Of a DNA stretch of 64,000 bases, positions 1 through 11,872 are shown piece after piece. The stretch lies in assembly GCA_016808115.1 (NCBI GenBank), contig JAEQBH010002939.1:1-64000 (forward strand), given 5' to 3'. Each line of letters starts with the position of its first letter. Positions within the stretch are counted from its first letter, which is position 1. The translations under genes and the position numbers were made by a program. Under the pieces are notes generated by a model, which was given only the letters and a program-made list of their open reading frames with translations, made no database searches and was not told the origin of the DNA. The DNA is from Tetrastigma voinierianum. Taxonomy: Eukaryota > Streptophyta > Magnoliopsida > Vitales > Vitaceae.

Positions 1-776
1 TTTTTTATGTAATGGATTGTGAAATTACATGACATGTTTGTGTGATTTAAATTATGAATATATGCATGATTCTGTTGCATGTGTTATATAATTGTATTGG
101 AATTGGCATCAGCGCATTCCATATGCTGGGCACCTTAGAGCGATAGGAGTAAGTGCATGTAGGGTGGTTCCAGAGGGTTGACTAATAATAATTATGGTGT
201 GTCCATTACAATATCGGAGGGTAGTCCGTATAAATATCAATCGTCGGGTCGGCCCGATTGATACATCGGAGGTTGTCCACTAAATGAATGTCAGTCGATC
301 CATTTCTACTTATATCGAAGGGTTGTCCACAATTAAAAACAAATATCTTTGTTTTGAAAATAATATTTCTCATCGTGGCCAGGCAAGTGTGAGGAGTCGG
401 TGAGACTCGGGAGTATAAAGTTAGTCATGTAGACATTCAAGTAGGATCATGCATTTACTTGAATGTGTGTTTTCATTTGGGCATTGTATATGCACTTAGG
501 TGGAGAGTAACCATTTAAGGGTGATTCCACTACTGTTGGGCATTAGCTCCCTGCTGTCGAGGAATTATATTATTTTAGGTACGGGGGCGCACAGGAGATG
601 GCTCATCATAGAGATGGCTTTTAGAAGAGAATCGGGTTGTGGCTTTGGCTTTGCGATGTATTACATGTATTAGAATTTTAGATTTTAATATATGTTGTAT
701 AAAGTAAAAATTTAACTCTTGTAATATGGTATATAGTTGGTATGTTTATGAGTGTTGTAGTATGGGCCCCGAGGCC

Positions 777-844
<68 letters not shown>

Positions 845-994
845 TAATGATGTTGATGATTAGGACGGTGGTTCTTGGGTAGAGCTCCGTCTGATGGAGA
901 CTATGCGATTTTCGTGAGTTGTCGGGTTGAGCATTCCACGGTATTCGCGAGGTTGGCGGGTTGTCAACGGACCCCGGGGATCGGGCGTCCTGAC
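1..994 (+). mobile_element. Partial Gypsy LTR (Tekay-like family), cut by window start
   Basis: This stretch aligns by eye with the LTRs at 13.4-15.3, 21.1-22.95 and 11.9-13.4/22.95-23.2 kb. Shared blocks in order are the atatgcatgat...gcatgtgttata stretch, the 'ggcatc...gcattcc' block, the tcggagggt.gtcc motif, the 'gagtcggtgagactcggga' block, 'cattcaagtaggatca', 'gcacttaggtgg', 'gatggctcat' and the distal part with gagctccgt and gggttgtcaacggacc. The end is placed near the weak homolog of 'ggggcgtcaca' (tcgggcgtcctgac). The upstream part lies outside the window, so it could be a solo LTR or one end of a full element. Confidence 0.75.
781..842. repeat. (AT)n microsatellite inside the LTR
   Basis: An uninterrupted AT dinucleotide run of about 62 bp interrupts the LTR between the 'gggccccgaggccg' block and the distal block. 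The related split LTR (22,955-23,220) has no such run at the equivalent place, so this is an expansion private to this copy. Confidence 0.95.
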
Positions 995-1000
995 TTGTGG

Positions 1001-1013
1001 CGGTGTCATAGCC
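1001..1013 (+). other. Possible degenerate tRNA-iMet primer-binding site
   Basis: cggtgtcatagcc matches the initiator-Met primer site tggtatcagagcc at about 10 of 13 positions and lies just after the LTR end. If real, the LTR at 1-994 would be a 5' LTR with a lost internal region. No coding homology follows, so a chance match is quite possible. Confidence 0.2.
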
Positions 1014-1669
1014 GTCAAGCTGAATTCGAGCTAGAGAGTAATATCACTGTGAAGATGTAGGTTTGGTTGAAAGCAAAATTTCAAAGTAAATTTGGTATTT
1101 GGTGGATGTCTCTGTTTTGGTTTTTTTACTAATCCAGTTCCATCCATCTCTTGCTCATGGGTACTAAATTATTGGTAGGAGTTGCAGTAGGAATTCATTG
1201 TGTGTTTGTTATTTGATTTTGCGGTGGTGCAATGACTCGATGCATGAAAGTACTGCATCTCCTCAAAATAGACATAGAACTAGGCGAAGTTGAAGGCGGA
1301 CCCAGAAAAGAGGCATGATTGATTATCATACTTCATCTTGTCTTTTCTTTTCTTCCTCTGATTGAAGGATCAGGCCAGTTAACCTCATGAACAGGGGACC
1401 TCCCCACTCAACGGATATAGAAGCTTTCCTCAAAACAATCAAATAAAATCCATGGAGCGAACCCCTTTACAATCCTTAACATATCTTTAGAAAATAATGC
1501 GGAAGTGAAGTGGTAAATTTTTTTTTTTCTTTTCTTTTTCAAACACTTAGATTTTTCAGAAAATCGACGAGTTTCCTCTATTTGTCGGACTTTCCCAAAT
1601 TTACAAAACATTGAAAGCATTTAAAAACACTTTAAACTTCAAATTTTCAATTTCATATTAGGACTCTGG
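1014..1669. other. No gene recognised
   Basis: Mixed-composition sequence with no sustained reading frame and no recognised repeat boundary. It separates the LTR at 1-994 from the minus-strand LTR candidate. Confidence 0.5.
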
Positions 1670-3853
1670 AATCCTGACCCGATCAAACACGATAGACGTA
1701 CATATACATTTATTTGCTTGAATCATCAAACATTTCAACCTTCTTCTATTCCATACACGATTTATAAAAAGGTGGAGCTTGGCGGGACTTAAGCGTAGCT
1801 ACATACCTCGTCCACTAAGGATCAAAGCCCACGTAGTTCCTTTTCAAAATATATATACATATATACATATATACATATATACATGACAAAATATTCAACA
1901 TATCTGATATACGAAATATATATATAATGCGGTCACCAATTGATCTCCTCGATGACTCGACTCAACTAACGTGAGAGGGGATGCTCTGGCTTTTGTCTCG
2001 AGGTCCTGAAAATGTTTTTGAAATATACGGAAAAGAATGAGCTAAAGGAGCCTAGTAGTGTACATTTTATTTAGATAACATTTTCGAATATATAGCAAAG
2101 TAATAAATACTTATCTGATTAAAATCAATTTATACTTGTAAACTTTCTTTCTTTCTTTATTTCTTTCTTTATGATGGAACCCGAGGATAAACACAGAAAC
2201 GATTTCGAATGCTTGACGGTGAGGGCGATCATTCGATCCATAACCACTATCTTTGTGAAGAAACTCACGCTTTGCATAGGGTTCGATCCATAACACCTTA
2301 TCACGTGTAAGGATATTACTCTAAACACTCATTTCCCTCCTCGGTTAGTAACCTATAACTTTACCCTCTAAATCCTTACAGCTTAAGGTACCTCAGTGTT
2401 GATATAGTCATACTTGATCATATGGGAGTTAGGGTAACCATCGAGTAAAACATTTCTTCAAAATACATTTATAAATCCATTTAAATCCTTTCTTTATCAT
2501 TAAAACATATATGCATTCTTTGCACATTTTAAACTTTCATAATGCCTTAACATATGCATACATGTTTAATATACATATATAAACATTTACATTAAACTTT
2601 TCATTTTAACATTAAAAAAATCTTTCACTTTTAAGAGCTTCGATTTTCAAAATCAGTTTACAACTCCATTTTCTTTCCAGCCTTTGCTTTTTAGCCTACA
2701 CACTCCAACGAAATCACGGAAATATTAATTGCCTCGTAATCGCATAATCTTACGTGCTTCTAGACTTAGTCACACTCAACGGGTCGCTTGTGGGGCGCAG
2801 TGCGCTACGTTTTTCGTCAAGTTCTAATCTTATTTAAACCTCTCTTAATCATTTACTAAGGTTCCTAAACTATCGATTATGCAATTGAGGGCTTAATTAC
2901 ACAAAAAAACACGGCGATACAGGCATTTTGGGCTCACATGCCGGTACACCCTAGACCTGTGCCGTTATGACGCATTACATTGGCATGTCTGGGGTACATG
3001 TTGAACCTAATACCCGGTACACCCCACAACAAATGTCTTAGGGTACACCCCACATTTTCCCAGATTTGCTTCTTTTGCCACTTTTGATACCAATTAACTT
3101 CATACAACTTCTATAATTCATATACCTCAAGAATCATCATGGAAATCATCCAAAAACAACTCTAAAATGCTTGTATTGGGGGTTTGGAACGTCATACCAC
3201 AAAACCTTAGGTGAAAATCCAAGAACTCTTTTGAATTTAACCAAAGGTCCACCAATTCTTCTAAAACCATATAATTTGATGATTCCATGTTTATTTTCCA
3301 CCAATTTGGTTTTACTCTCATAACCTCAAGAAAAATCTAGAGTTTGGGTGATCTCTTCCAAGAACGGGAAACCTAGACGAGGAGCAACTAATCTCCAAAC
3401 TGTAAGAATCCAAATACCCCCGTGATTCGAACGAAACACATACTGATTTTTTTGGACTTCTTCTCCTTCTCCTTCTCCTTCTTCTTCCTCTTCCTTGCTC
3501 TTCTCTCCTCTCCAAAACGTGAACCCTAGCAAAATGAGACAAAATGGCTTTTGTTTGTCTCACCCTCCTATTTATACTTCCATATTCCTCATAATTGAAA
3601 TTAAGTCCTCAAGCATTTAAATATTGAAATTGTAACTTATGTTATTTCTATTATGGCCCATCTCTACTTGTTTAATGCTTTTCATATCCCATTTGCTTAA
3701 TGACAATTGTACCCTTATTCTCATACACAATCCCGGGTTCCATAATTTTTCATTTTATAATTTCATCTCCAAAATACTACAATGTAACACTTAGTGCTCT
3801 CATACGCCCTACGGTTACGTATGCGCCACGCTCGGAATGGGGCGATTCTGACA
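1670..3853 (-). mobile_element. Candidate Gypsy LTR on the minus strand
   Basis: Read on the minus strand the block begins tgtcagaatcgcccc, like the tgtcac..cccc starts of many plant Gypsy LTRs. It continues through AT-rich U3-like sequence to a TATA box near 3,575 and a purine-rich leader. It ends near 'gggtcaggat' at about 1,670. Internal blocks such as cactactaggctcctttag resemble long plant Gypsy LTRs. No polyprotein lies on either side, so a solo LTR is most likely. I could not identify a target-site duplication, so both ends are approximate. What is directly visible is the promoter-like arrangement and the terminal motif; the family call is an inference. Confidence 0.4.
3569..3577 (-). 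promoter_or_regulatory. TATA box of the minus-strand LTR candidate
   Basis: gtataaata on the minus strand, followed after about 60 bases by a long (GGAGAA)-type purine tract (3,455-3,505 on plus as pyrimidines). This is a core-promoter arrangement that fits an LTR U3/R junction. Confidence 0.4.
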
Positions 3854-4590
3854 ATAATCAATAAGAAGTGGGAGATTGATCGATCATTTTGCCTTCTTCT
3901 GTCCAACAACAAATCACAAGAGAGATGTAAAGCGTTGTCCTCTAAATATCACTTTTTTTATTTGAGCATGATAATCTAGCACCTTGTCAACACCAGTTCT
4001 TTAAATCCACAGATGTTTCTTTGTTCATTAATTAATTAAGTCAATTCTTTAAAAGTTAGGTAGTGTAGAATGAAGAGGTGAGAGTTTCACTCTGCAGCAT
4101 CCCTTCTACTTAGCCTTCATTGTGAGCTGAACTTTTGATGAATAAATCATTATTGCACTTTTGTGATTTTCTGGAGAATTTGTTCTCGTAGCCTCTCCTC
4201 TCCTCTCCTCTCCTCTCTGCTATAGAGAATTGGTTTATTAAAACCTCATGTGAAGCCCATATCTCCTACTTTAAAAGAAATGCAACAAACCCGAAAAGCC
4301 CATCTTGTTTTTTTCAATCCACCATGTGCTCACCGATCCTGCGACATTTGGTTCATTGTTCATAACATAACCCCCTTAAATATGCCTTTTTCCCCTCTTG
4401 CGTGTGCCATTATAAGAAGTAAAACCCACCTTTCGACCACCACGATAATCCCCATCGGTTTGAGAGGACTGAAGGCAATTTCTCATTGCCTTCACATGTT
4501 TACATTTTTTAAAAAGAAGAAAGAGTTCATTTTCTTTCCTTTTTCTAAAATGATAACTCGGATCGATGTCTATAATGACATGCAATCATA
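3854..4590. other. No gene recognised; CTCTC microsatellite
   Basis: No sustained coding frame. A pentanucleotide run (CTCTC-type, about five units) lies at 4,191-4,217. Confidence 0.5.
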
Positions 4591-4594
4591 CCAG

Positions 4595-5620
4595 CGGTAA
4601 AATTCCCCATCAACCTCATTCAAAGCTTGATAACGAGTAACACTACTCCTGTCCTTGTCATAAATGTAGATGAAGATGCCCTTGTTTGCAGGCACAAACT
4701 TGCCACTACTCAAAGGCATGAATTGGTAACTCATCCTCTGATTTCCCAAGAAACTTCCAATTTCCCTCATTAAGTGAAAGTCAATCAAGCTCACAGCCAA
4801 CACATAAATGGTGGTTCACACAACAGAGTGATCAAGTATCTCAAAAATTCCCCATCAACCTCATTCAAAGCTTGATAACGGGTAGGACTACTCTTGTCCT
4901 TGTCGTAATTCGAAGGGATCAAGGCAGCATGTACACGGCAGTCATAAATGTAGATGAAGATGTCATTGTATGTAGGCACAAACTTGCCACTACACAAAGC
5001 GCGTGAATTGGTACCTAGACTGGCTGGACGGGTAACTCACGTTGGAAAAAATAGATGAATACAATGGAAAAGAGAAACATACTCAAACCTCACTCTATAC
5101 AATAGACTTTTGAAATTACAAAAGCACTCATAATCTCTTGAAATTAGAAATAAAAAGAAGATGAACACAAGAAGGCTTAAACAAGTTCTTGGAACTTTGT
5201 CCAAGAAACTTCCAATTTCCCTTATTAAGTTGTAAGGATAATAATAATAATAATAATAATCGTGAAAGTCAATCGAGCTCACAGCCAACACATAAATGGT
5301 GGTTCCCACAACACAGTGATCAATTGCGATCAAATTTTTGACAACCAGACCAACGTGCCTCATGGAAAGGAGGCTCATAAAGGGCTCCCATTGTGCAATC
5401 AATGGATTATAAACCTCAAATGTTGGTGTGGGAGTAGGCGGTATATTACTTAAGTACCAGACAGTAAATCTTACCTTGATCTCTCGTAGTCGGATGAAAG
5501 ATCAAAATCTACAAACTACGTGAGTTGATCTTCAATTTACTTATGTTGTCGTAGTGATTGATCTTCAATTTACCCTTCATCTCCATCTCCATGTTCTTCC
5601 TGCTTTCTACAGTGCACAAA
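4595..5620 (-). pseudogene. Gene fragment B, possibly kelch/F-box-like, with internally duplicated 3' exon
   Basis: On the minus strand, broken frames read in order MEMEMKGKLKINHYD (near 5,600), then LIAQWEPFMSLLSMRHVGL (near 5,390), VVGTTIYVLAVSSIDFH (near 5,300), and IYIYDKDRSS...RYQALNEVDGEF. 'Placed W..L....RH' followed by 'VVGTTIYVL' resembles a kelch blade, so a kelch or F-box/kelch protein is a tentative guess. The 3' block ending in LNEVDGEF occurs twice (about 4,595-4,830 and 4,846-5,030), which is an internal duplication. The locus is paralogous to 10,360-11,270. Several stops and frameshifts rule out an intact product. Confidence 0.4.
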
Positions 5621-5781
5621 AAATTAAATTAAATTTGTAGGGTTAGTTTTCTAGGGTTAGTAAGTATAGGATAAATCCTTTCTGTTGAGACTCAGGATGG
5701 GCCCATGAAGCACGAAGGTTTATATATTTATAGTTTGATCACATTAATGAATAGTAAAAAATTAGAATATACAATGCTCAT

Positions 5782-6816
5782 TAAGGGTGAGCATGGTTCG
5801 ATTAACCTAACTATGCCACTAAAAGTAAGTCGATCGTCGATTTTTGGTTTGTTATTTATATAAACAAAAAACCTAACCATGTCAAACATAGTTGTGAATC
5901 TCAGATTAACCATTTTTTGATTAACCATATATTAGTTTTTAGTTAGTATAATTAAACAAATTTATAATTTAAGTAATTGTATATTAAAGTTCAGAATTTC
6001 AATAATTACTAAATACAATAAAAGTGCAACAAAAAAAATGAATAAATTGTCATCAATTCATTTGTAATCCCATTACACTTGATTCATTTATAATACATCC
6101 AAATAATATATGAAATACATGAGATTATATAATTTAATCACGATTTTTTAAATCAACCACATGTTTTAACAACTTCAATAAAAAAAGAAGAAAAGAAACT
6201 ACATCCAAAATAATCATAACTTATATGCTTTGGATTAACGATATTAGATAGGTCCAAAAACTGTTTTATATTATATATTATTATATACTACTAATATAAA
6301 TATATAACCATGAAATTTGGTGCATAATGTCTTCTTTTAGTTTCAAAAGCAAACATTATATCAAAATATTAATGTAACCTGCCAACCAAAAAAGTTGTTA
6401 TAATTCATCTAGAAAATTTAGGAAACTATGAATATTAAAGTGAAATTATATTGATAAAATATCAATATCAATATCACTTTTGTAAGATTATTTCCATCCT
6501 AATCATTAATACTCACCAAAGAATGTATATATATATATATATATGACAATGTTGACCTATATATAAATTTATTTTCATAATATATATTATATACATTGTA
6601 TTTTATAATTTTAGTATAGTATTTGTATATTTTTTTTTTCAGTTGGTTAATCGAAATCATGATTTTTGTATTTTGTGAACCTAAACCCAAACGTAAACGA
6701 AGCTAGAAATTGTATAAAACAAAACCAAAACCAAATGTCGATTCGATTAACCTATTTTTGGTTAGTTTCGAGTTTGTAGTTTCGATGGGTTCGATTTCTT
6801 AGAGTTTTTTGCCGCT
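5782..6816. mobile_element. AT-rich MITE-like element, copy 1
   Basis: A 1.03-kb non-coding block is flanked on both sides by the 9-bp direct repeat aatgctcat (5,773-5,781 and 6,817-6,825), consistent with a target duplication. Its outer ends carry degenerate inverted motifs around ggtgagcatggttcgatta and gattaacc/ggttaatcg words recur near both ends. An inverted relative lies at 62,585-63,170, which shows that this is a mobile family. An 8-bp-type hAT-like MITE would fit, but the terminal inverted repeats are poor and no transposase is present. An (AT)n run sits near 6,523-6,543. Confidence 0.5.
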
Positions 6817-6825
6817 AATGCTCAT

Positions 6826-8185
6826 AACAAACTATAAAAGAAAAAATAAACTATAAAAGACCTATCACGAAACAGGTCAATAACTTGTTAATATTGTTTC
6901 AAAACTAAAAAAAATTTAATACTTGTTAATATTTTTTAAATTTTTTGACTTGAAAACTTGTTCAAACTATTACCATGTTCAAAATCATCTTTCCAAAACT
7001 ATTTTCTTCCTTTAAAAAAAAAATTCATGGTATCAAAAACGATTTTCTTCCCCTTTTTATTTTGTAATATGCAAAGGCGATTTCCTTTTTATTTTTCTAA
7101 ATCATCTTTTTATTTTTATTTTTATTTTTTAAGATTAAGAAATCATCTCTAGAAATTAACATTTTTCTTCTTTTTTTATTTCTAATACCATTTTAACCAA
7201 TATTATAATTTGATAATAAAATTATTATAAATATATTTATTTTAAAATGAACTGATTTTATGTTTATTTATTGATATATTATTTAGGGAAAATTATGTTA
7301 TGATTTATCAATCTAATTAAAAAAGTTTATGAGGAATGGAAAACCAAGGCAAGCTAACTCCTTTAAAAATAATTCCTTGGGAGAGTTATTGTTCTAAAAA
7401 TGACCTTTTTGGCAACCATTAGAAAACCAAAAAAAAGAAAGAAACATTTTTTTTTTTAAATAACAGATTTTGAAAGATTCTGTTACGGATTAGTTTCCTA
7501 ATCCAACTTTGTTTTTTCTTTATTATTAATTTAGGATTTCGTCAACGGATTAAAAAAAATAGAAATCATATTATAAAACCAAACACACAAATCCTTCATG
7601 ACCAATAACTATATATGAAAATAAAGATTTAAAAAAATCTATCCCGAAATGTCTTGAGCAAATATTTTGTTTTGAGTTTTTGGCGTTAGGGCATTTTGGA
7701 ACAGAACTCTTTTCTCCATAAAAAAAAACTACTTAATATGAATTATTTTTAATCTTCTTCCAAAACAAATACCACATGGTATTTTAATCCAAGTTCCTTT
7801 CCCTATGAATTATTTTCCCTTGTTTATAGTTATTGTAATTTTAAAATTTAAAATTACATCATATTTATTTAAAATAAATATGTACGATAAAATTAATCAA
7901 TTTTATGTAATAATTTTAATATATAAAAATAATCATATATATTAGGATAATTATCTACTAATAAGCCAATATTTATAAAAAAGTATGTTTAGTATTGTGA
8001 TATTGAAAATGTCGTTTTTTACGAGATCATCTTTTGCAAAACGAGGACTTCGATTTTTAATCTAAACCGAAAAGGTAAATAAAATTTAGATTTAAAATAT
8101 TGTTATTTATTTTATAAATATAAAATATAAAACAATAATAGTATTTTGATATTATAAAATTTTTTTCACTTTTTTTTAAGAGAAA
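6826..8185. other. AT-rich intergenic sequence, no gene
   Basis: Very AT-rich with many homopolymer runs. No reading frame, RNA gene or terminal repeat was recognised. Confidence 0.6.
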
Positions 8186-8189
8186 TATA

Positions 8190-8640
8190 ATTATATTGAT
8201 TCAAATTAACAATACATGATAGAAATATAGAATCAAAATCGCTAAAAACAATAGAGGATAAAGTAACATCCAAGTTAATACAAGTTAATAACATAATGGA
8301 TCGGCTCAAAGCTTACACATTTAATATTGCTATTGTGACTTGAATACCTATGAAACTCCAGTTCTACAACATATTGACGACTTCTCTCCAATCGAATATA
8401 CTTTATTTGTTTAAATCGCTCACACAAATAAACTCCACACCACGATAACAAAAAAACAAAACATCGTATTGAGACCTTTTATTTGATATCTTCAGAAGAG
8501 TTGGGATAGAGTCATTGTTGTAGGATATTCCCTCAAGATCAAATTAGGATGTTGTGCAAGTGACCAACTGAAATATTAAATTTGCAAATACTCCACGTTC
8601 ATATCCTACAATGGTAGGAAGGAAGCATGTGTTAAAAATC
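8190..8640. repeat. Dispersed repeat related to the 39.2-40.6 kb locus
   Basis: Words appear in the same order as at 39,180-39,760 and 40,100-40,400: 'caaaatcgctaaaaa', 'aacatccaagttaata', 'ataacataatgg', 'aaagcttacaca', 'actcca.ttct.caacatatt' and 'cacaaataaa...cgtaac' type blocks. Identity is modest, so this is an old member of the same family. The class of repeat is unknown. Confidence 0.4.
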
Positions 8641-8841
8641 CGATGTAATTATAAAATTGTAAAAATCACATTAATTAAATTAAAAATATGGAAATTACTA
8701 CTTTCTGAGAAGGAGAATAGAAAAGAAATTAAACAAACAAACAAAATAGACCCAACCTTGTCTATTTATAACCACATTGAATTTGCATAACATTTGATCA
8801 TAGTTCTAGACATTATATGAGATACTAAGAATATCGATAAA

Positions 8842-8945
8842 TAGTCCACATGTCTAACTCAATTGGTAGTGTGTTCAAAGTTTAAAAAGGCAGGACATCA
8901 GGGGAGAGTCCCAAGTTCGAGTCCTAGTGGAAACAGTTTACTATA
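8842..8945 (+). mobile_element. tRNA-derived SINE-like unit
   Basis: An A-box-like stretch (tgtctaactcaattggtagt, from 8,851) is followed after about 45 bases by a B box (agttcgagtcc, 8,914-8,924), the internal RNA polymerase III promoter layout of tRNAs and tRNA-derived SINEs. No cloverleaf with a 3' acceptor stem can be closed, so it is not a functional tRNA. A (T)n or fixed SINE tail and target duplication were not evident. Confidence 0.45.
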
Positions 8946-9309
8946 TTATAAAAAAAAGTGTTTAGTTATCAAAATAAAATGAATATAGATGAATATTTTC
9001 TTTTAAACAACCACACATCCAAAGACTTATTAGTAAAACATGAGCATCAAATTATGAAAACTCAGTAGTTAATGAGTTGGTTGTTGTCATAGATTCTTTT
9101 ATGCAGGAATTCGATAGCGGCATTGCAATTGATACTCTGATAGATGCTCAAAGTGTAGATTGAGTGTTACTTCTATCTAATTATCTCCCATGTATTTTGT
9201 AGATGTAGGTTTTAATAATAACCTACTCATAACGGAACTTACCTAGATTACTAAATTTATTAGACCTTACATGATCAATACCCGAAGACAATCATAATCT
9301 TTCTTTGTT

Positions 9310-10050
9310 AATATAGTTTAGATTAAATATCACTAGATGAACCTTTTATAGTCACAAGAAGGATCTGAGGATGCATTAATTAAGAGAGTATCTATGATAC
9401 ACTAAGGTATACGCATACACAATAAAGAAAAGAGTGAATATCACAAAATGAACAAACATACACACATTACTTTGAATATGATAGACTGAACAATAATGAA
9501 TCAAAGAGCTGTTTGTTGGCTTGCATGTCACACCTAGAGAGGGCACATACAATTGATGGAAGAGAAGGCGCTGAAGCCCCATCGATGACATGCACAAACG
9601 CACAAACATTAGTTCTATCAAATGAGTAAGTAATATCCCCACTTGGTTAACTTTATAACCTTCTTGGTAGTGGCTATTTTAGATTGAATATCACTAAGGG
9701 ATACATATTCACATGAATGAAACAAAGGGATGCATGTGAGGTAGAGAATCTAGCAATGCACTAAAGTACACACACAAAAGATAGAGAAATAGCAGTATCT
9801 AAAATGAACAAATAAGCGGACGCATAATATTTAAAAGATAAATAGTGAAGTATGAGAGTCATGGTTGTTGAAGCGGTACATAAGAGAAGAGGGAATGGAA
9901 CCTGAATTGATGGAAGAGAAGCCTTTGCCAAATAATGGGGGTGCCTCAGATTTATGCATCGAGTCATGAAACCTTTGCTCGAGACAAGTAATAGAGCGAA
10001 GGAGCTCGGGATGTAATGCTTGAGACATCTACAACATAAAATCAAAATTG
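9310..10050. repeat. Two-copy tandem duplication, period about 361 bp
   Basis: 'tagattaaatatcactag' (from 9,319) recurs as 'tagattgaatatcactaa' (from 9,680). In both copies it is followed in the same order by 'aatgaacaaa', a 'gttg' segment, an 'aattgatggaagagaag' block, and sequence that on the minus strand could encode a short ...FSSIN peptide. In copy 2 the minus strand reads ttgtag then MSQALHPELLRSITCLEQRF, which looks like an exon start, so this may be a duplicated exon of the gene remnant at 10.4-11.3 kb. Confidence 0.5.
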
Positions 10051-10359
10051 TTGGTTAAATAACCATAGGAAATTAATATCATAGCTCAGGTCCAATGTGT
10101 GTATTGTATGCGCAATTACCATTATCATGATGAAGGAAGAAGTTTAGGAAAGCAATGACTTGTCAATGGAGTCTTGAGTAACAGGATACAAGCAGGGTTT
10201 GAAGGAGGAGGAATGTAGTAGTTTCTAGACCTTAAGAAAGATAGTAATATATAGAATGGGTAGCAAGGACCCAGTTTATCATGCTCGAATATGTTATCGA
10301 GTTGCATGATGCATCTTATGCTCACCAACTCAACAACTACTCCCACGATTGATGGCACA

Positions 10360-11270
10360 TCCAGGTTGAGTAAATCCCATCAACCTCATCGAATGTTTGA
10401 TACTTGAGTAGGACTACTCTTGTCGTTAGAAGGGATCATGGCGCCATAAATACGGTCAAATTGCATGTAGATGAAGATATCATTTATCACGAGCTGAAAC
10501 TTATAACACACAAAGGCGTGAATGGGTGCGGGGCGGTGTATCACTTGATTTCCAAACAACTTCAATTTCCCTCATTAACATTGTAAGAATAATAATAATC
10601 GCTATAGTCACGATCGCTCCAGCCAACTAAATGGTGGTTCCTGATAAGTGATAAATTACCTTATATTTTGAGACCTAGGCCAAGATTGCTCATGGAAAGA
10701 GGCTGAAGGGCTTCCATTCAATCGATGGGTCATAAACCTCAAACATTGGAGCGGGAGTAGACACTGCGCGCGAGGAGTATCGGGGCGTACGTAAATCTTC
10801 AATCTCCTTTCGACAATGGGAATTGGTTTTGCATAAGCATGAATTGTGATGTTATCTCTGGGTCCGTAACCGATTGTTAGAGTCCTTGGTAGATCTAAAC
10901 GTGAAGCATTAAGGGGAAAGCCCTCATCTCCAAGCTTGACTTATGGTGGCCCGCCTTCCTCGGTTGCCTAGGAAGCGATAGTGGTGATGCTCACGGCTTT
11001 GGTTTTCACCTTTCGACCATGTAGGTTTGGAGTCTCTTACGAAAGCGGCTCATTCAAAGGAAAATCCTTCTCACTTGATTGACGTGAGGTAAGTGGGAGT
11101 ACTTGAGCAGGAGAATCGTAGTGATTGATCTTGACTTTCTCATGTCTATGGCAATAAGGCGTTGGGGTGGCCACACGCGTAACCACAGGTTTGGGTTTAC
11201 TCCACCGCCATCTTCGTCTTCTTCATGCTTTACCCAATAACCACAAAATAAATCAATCTAGGGTTTAGCT
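10360..11270 (-). pseudogene. Gene fragment A, possibly kelch/F-box-like (paralog of 4.6-5.6 kb)
   Basis: Minus-strand frames read in order from about 11,240: MKKTKMAVE, KVKINHYDSP, a stretch near 10,900-10,800 with LPRTLTIGYGPRDNITI and KPIPIVERRLKIYV, then FEVYDPSIEWKPF near 10,735, and finally the block that corresponds to LNEVDGEF of the paralog (near 10,380). At least five frame changes or stops separate these pieces. The paralog shares the KINHYD start, the 'yNP/DP..W.pf' block and the 3' block. The kelch assignment rests only on the Y-(N/D)-P-x4-W pattern, so the family is uncertain. The minus-strand exon-like unit at 9.3-10.05 kb may be a downstream part. Confidence 0.4.
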
Positions 11271-11872
11271 TAATACTGTTGTGGAGGATGGACCGTGAGG
11301 GTTTATCATTGGGATCTCTCTCTTGGGCCTTTAACAATACCCGTCTAACCCATGGGTTTTATAATAAAATGGTAGGGATTTTTTTCTTTTTTTCTTTTTC
11401 ATTTTTACTAATTTCTTCCTATAGATTATACGAATATATTATTCATATTCATCTATACTCTTTCTTCTTATATAAAGAGCAGTCGTGACAAATTTTTTAT
11501 TTGAATTTTTTTTCCTCAGTCTCTATCTTTTAATGTATTTACCAACATTGATAATATTTGTAATTATAAAAATTCCATTTTGGGTGACTCATCGACTTCT
11601 TTGGAGTGGAACATTTAGGCGAAGACGCGTGTTCCAAAGCAAATATCTATCAGGGGATGGAAGAATGGATTTCCTCCCTACGTGATTCTCATACACTACG
11701 TGATCCTTATGTATATTCTATTCTGCATGTGGGTTACCTCCTATAAAGGAGTAAGAGAAAACAAGTATAATTAGAAACCTAGCGATTTCAAATTCCAAGA
11801 TCCTCATTCCTTCAACCAAACCTTGGATACAATCCAAAATCTAACTTTAAGACAAAAAAACAAAAGTCAGCA
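11271..11872. other. No gene recognised
   Basis: Flanking DNA upstream of the solo LTR. The 40 bases from 11,720 resemble those just downstream of the solo LTR from about 23,224 (see findings). No sustained frame. Confidence 0.5.

Noticed and set aside
2145..2173. ctttctttatttctt tract as a regulatory element
   Set aside because: Simple-sequence DNA with no positional support for a regulatory role.
3318..3563. Arginine-rich frame of about 80 codons
   Set aside because: It translates the (GGAGAA)-type purine tract downstream of an LTR TATA box. Low complexity, no homology recognised.
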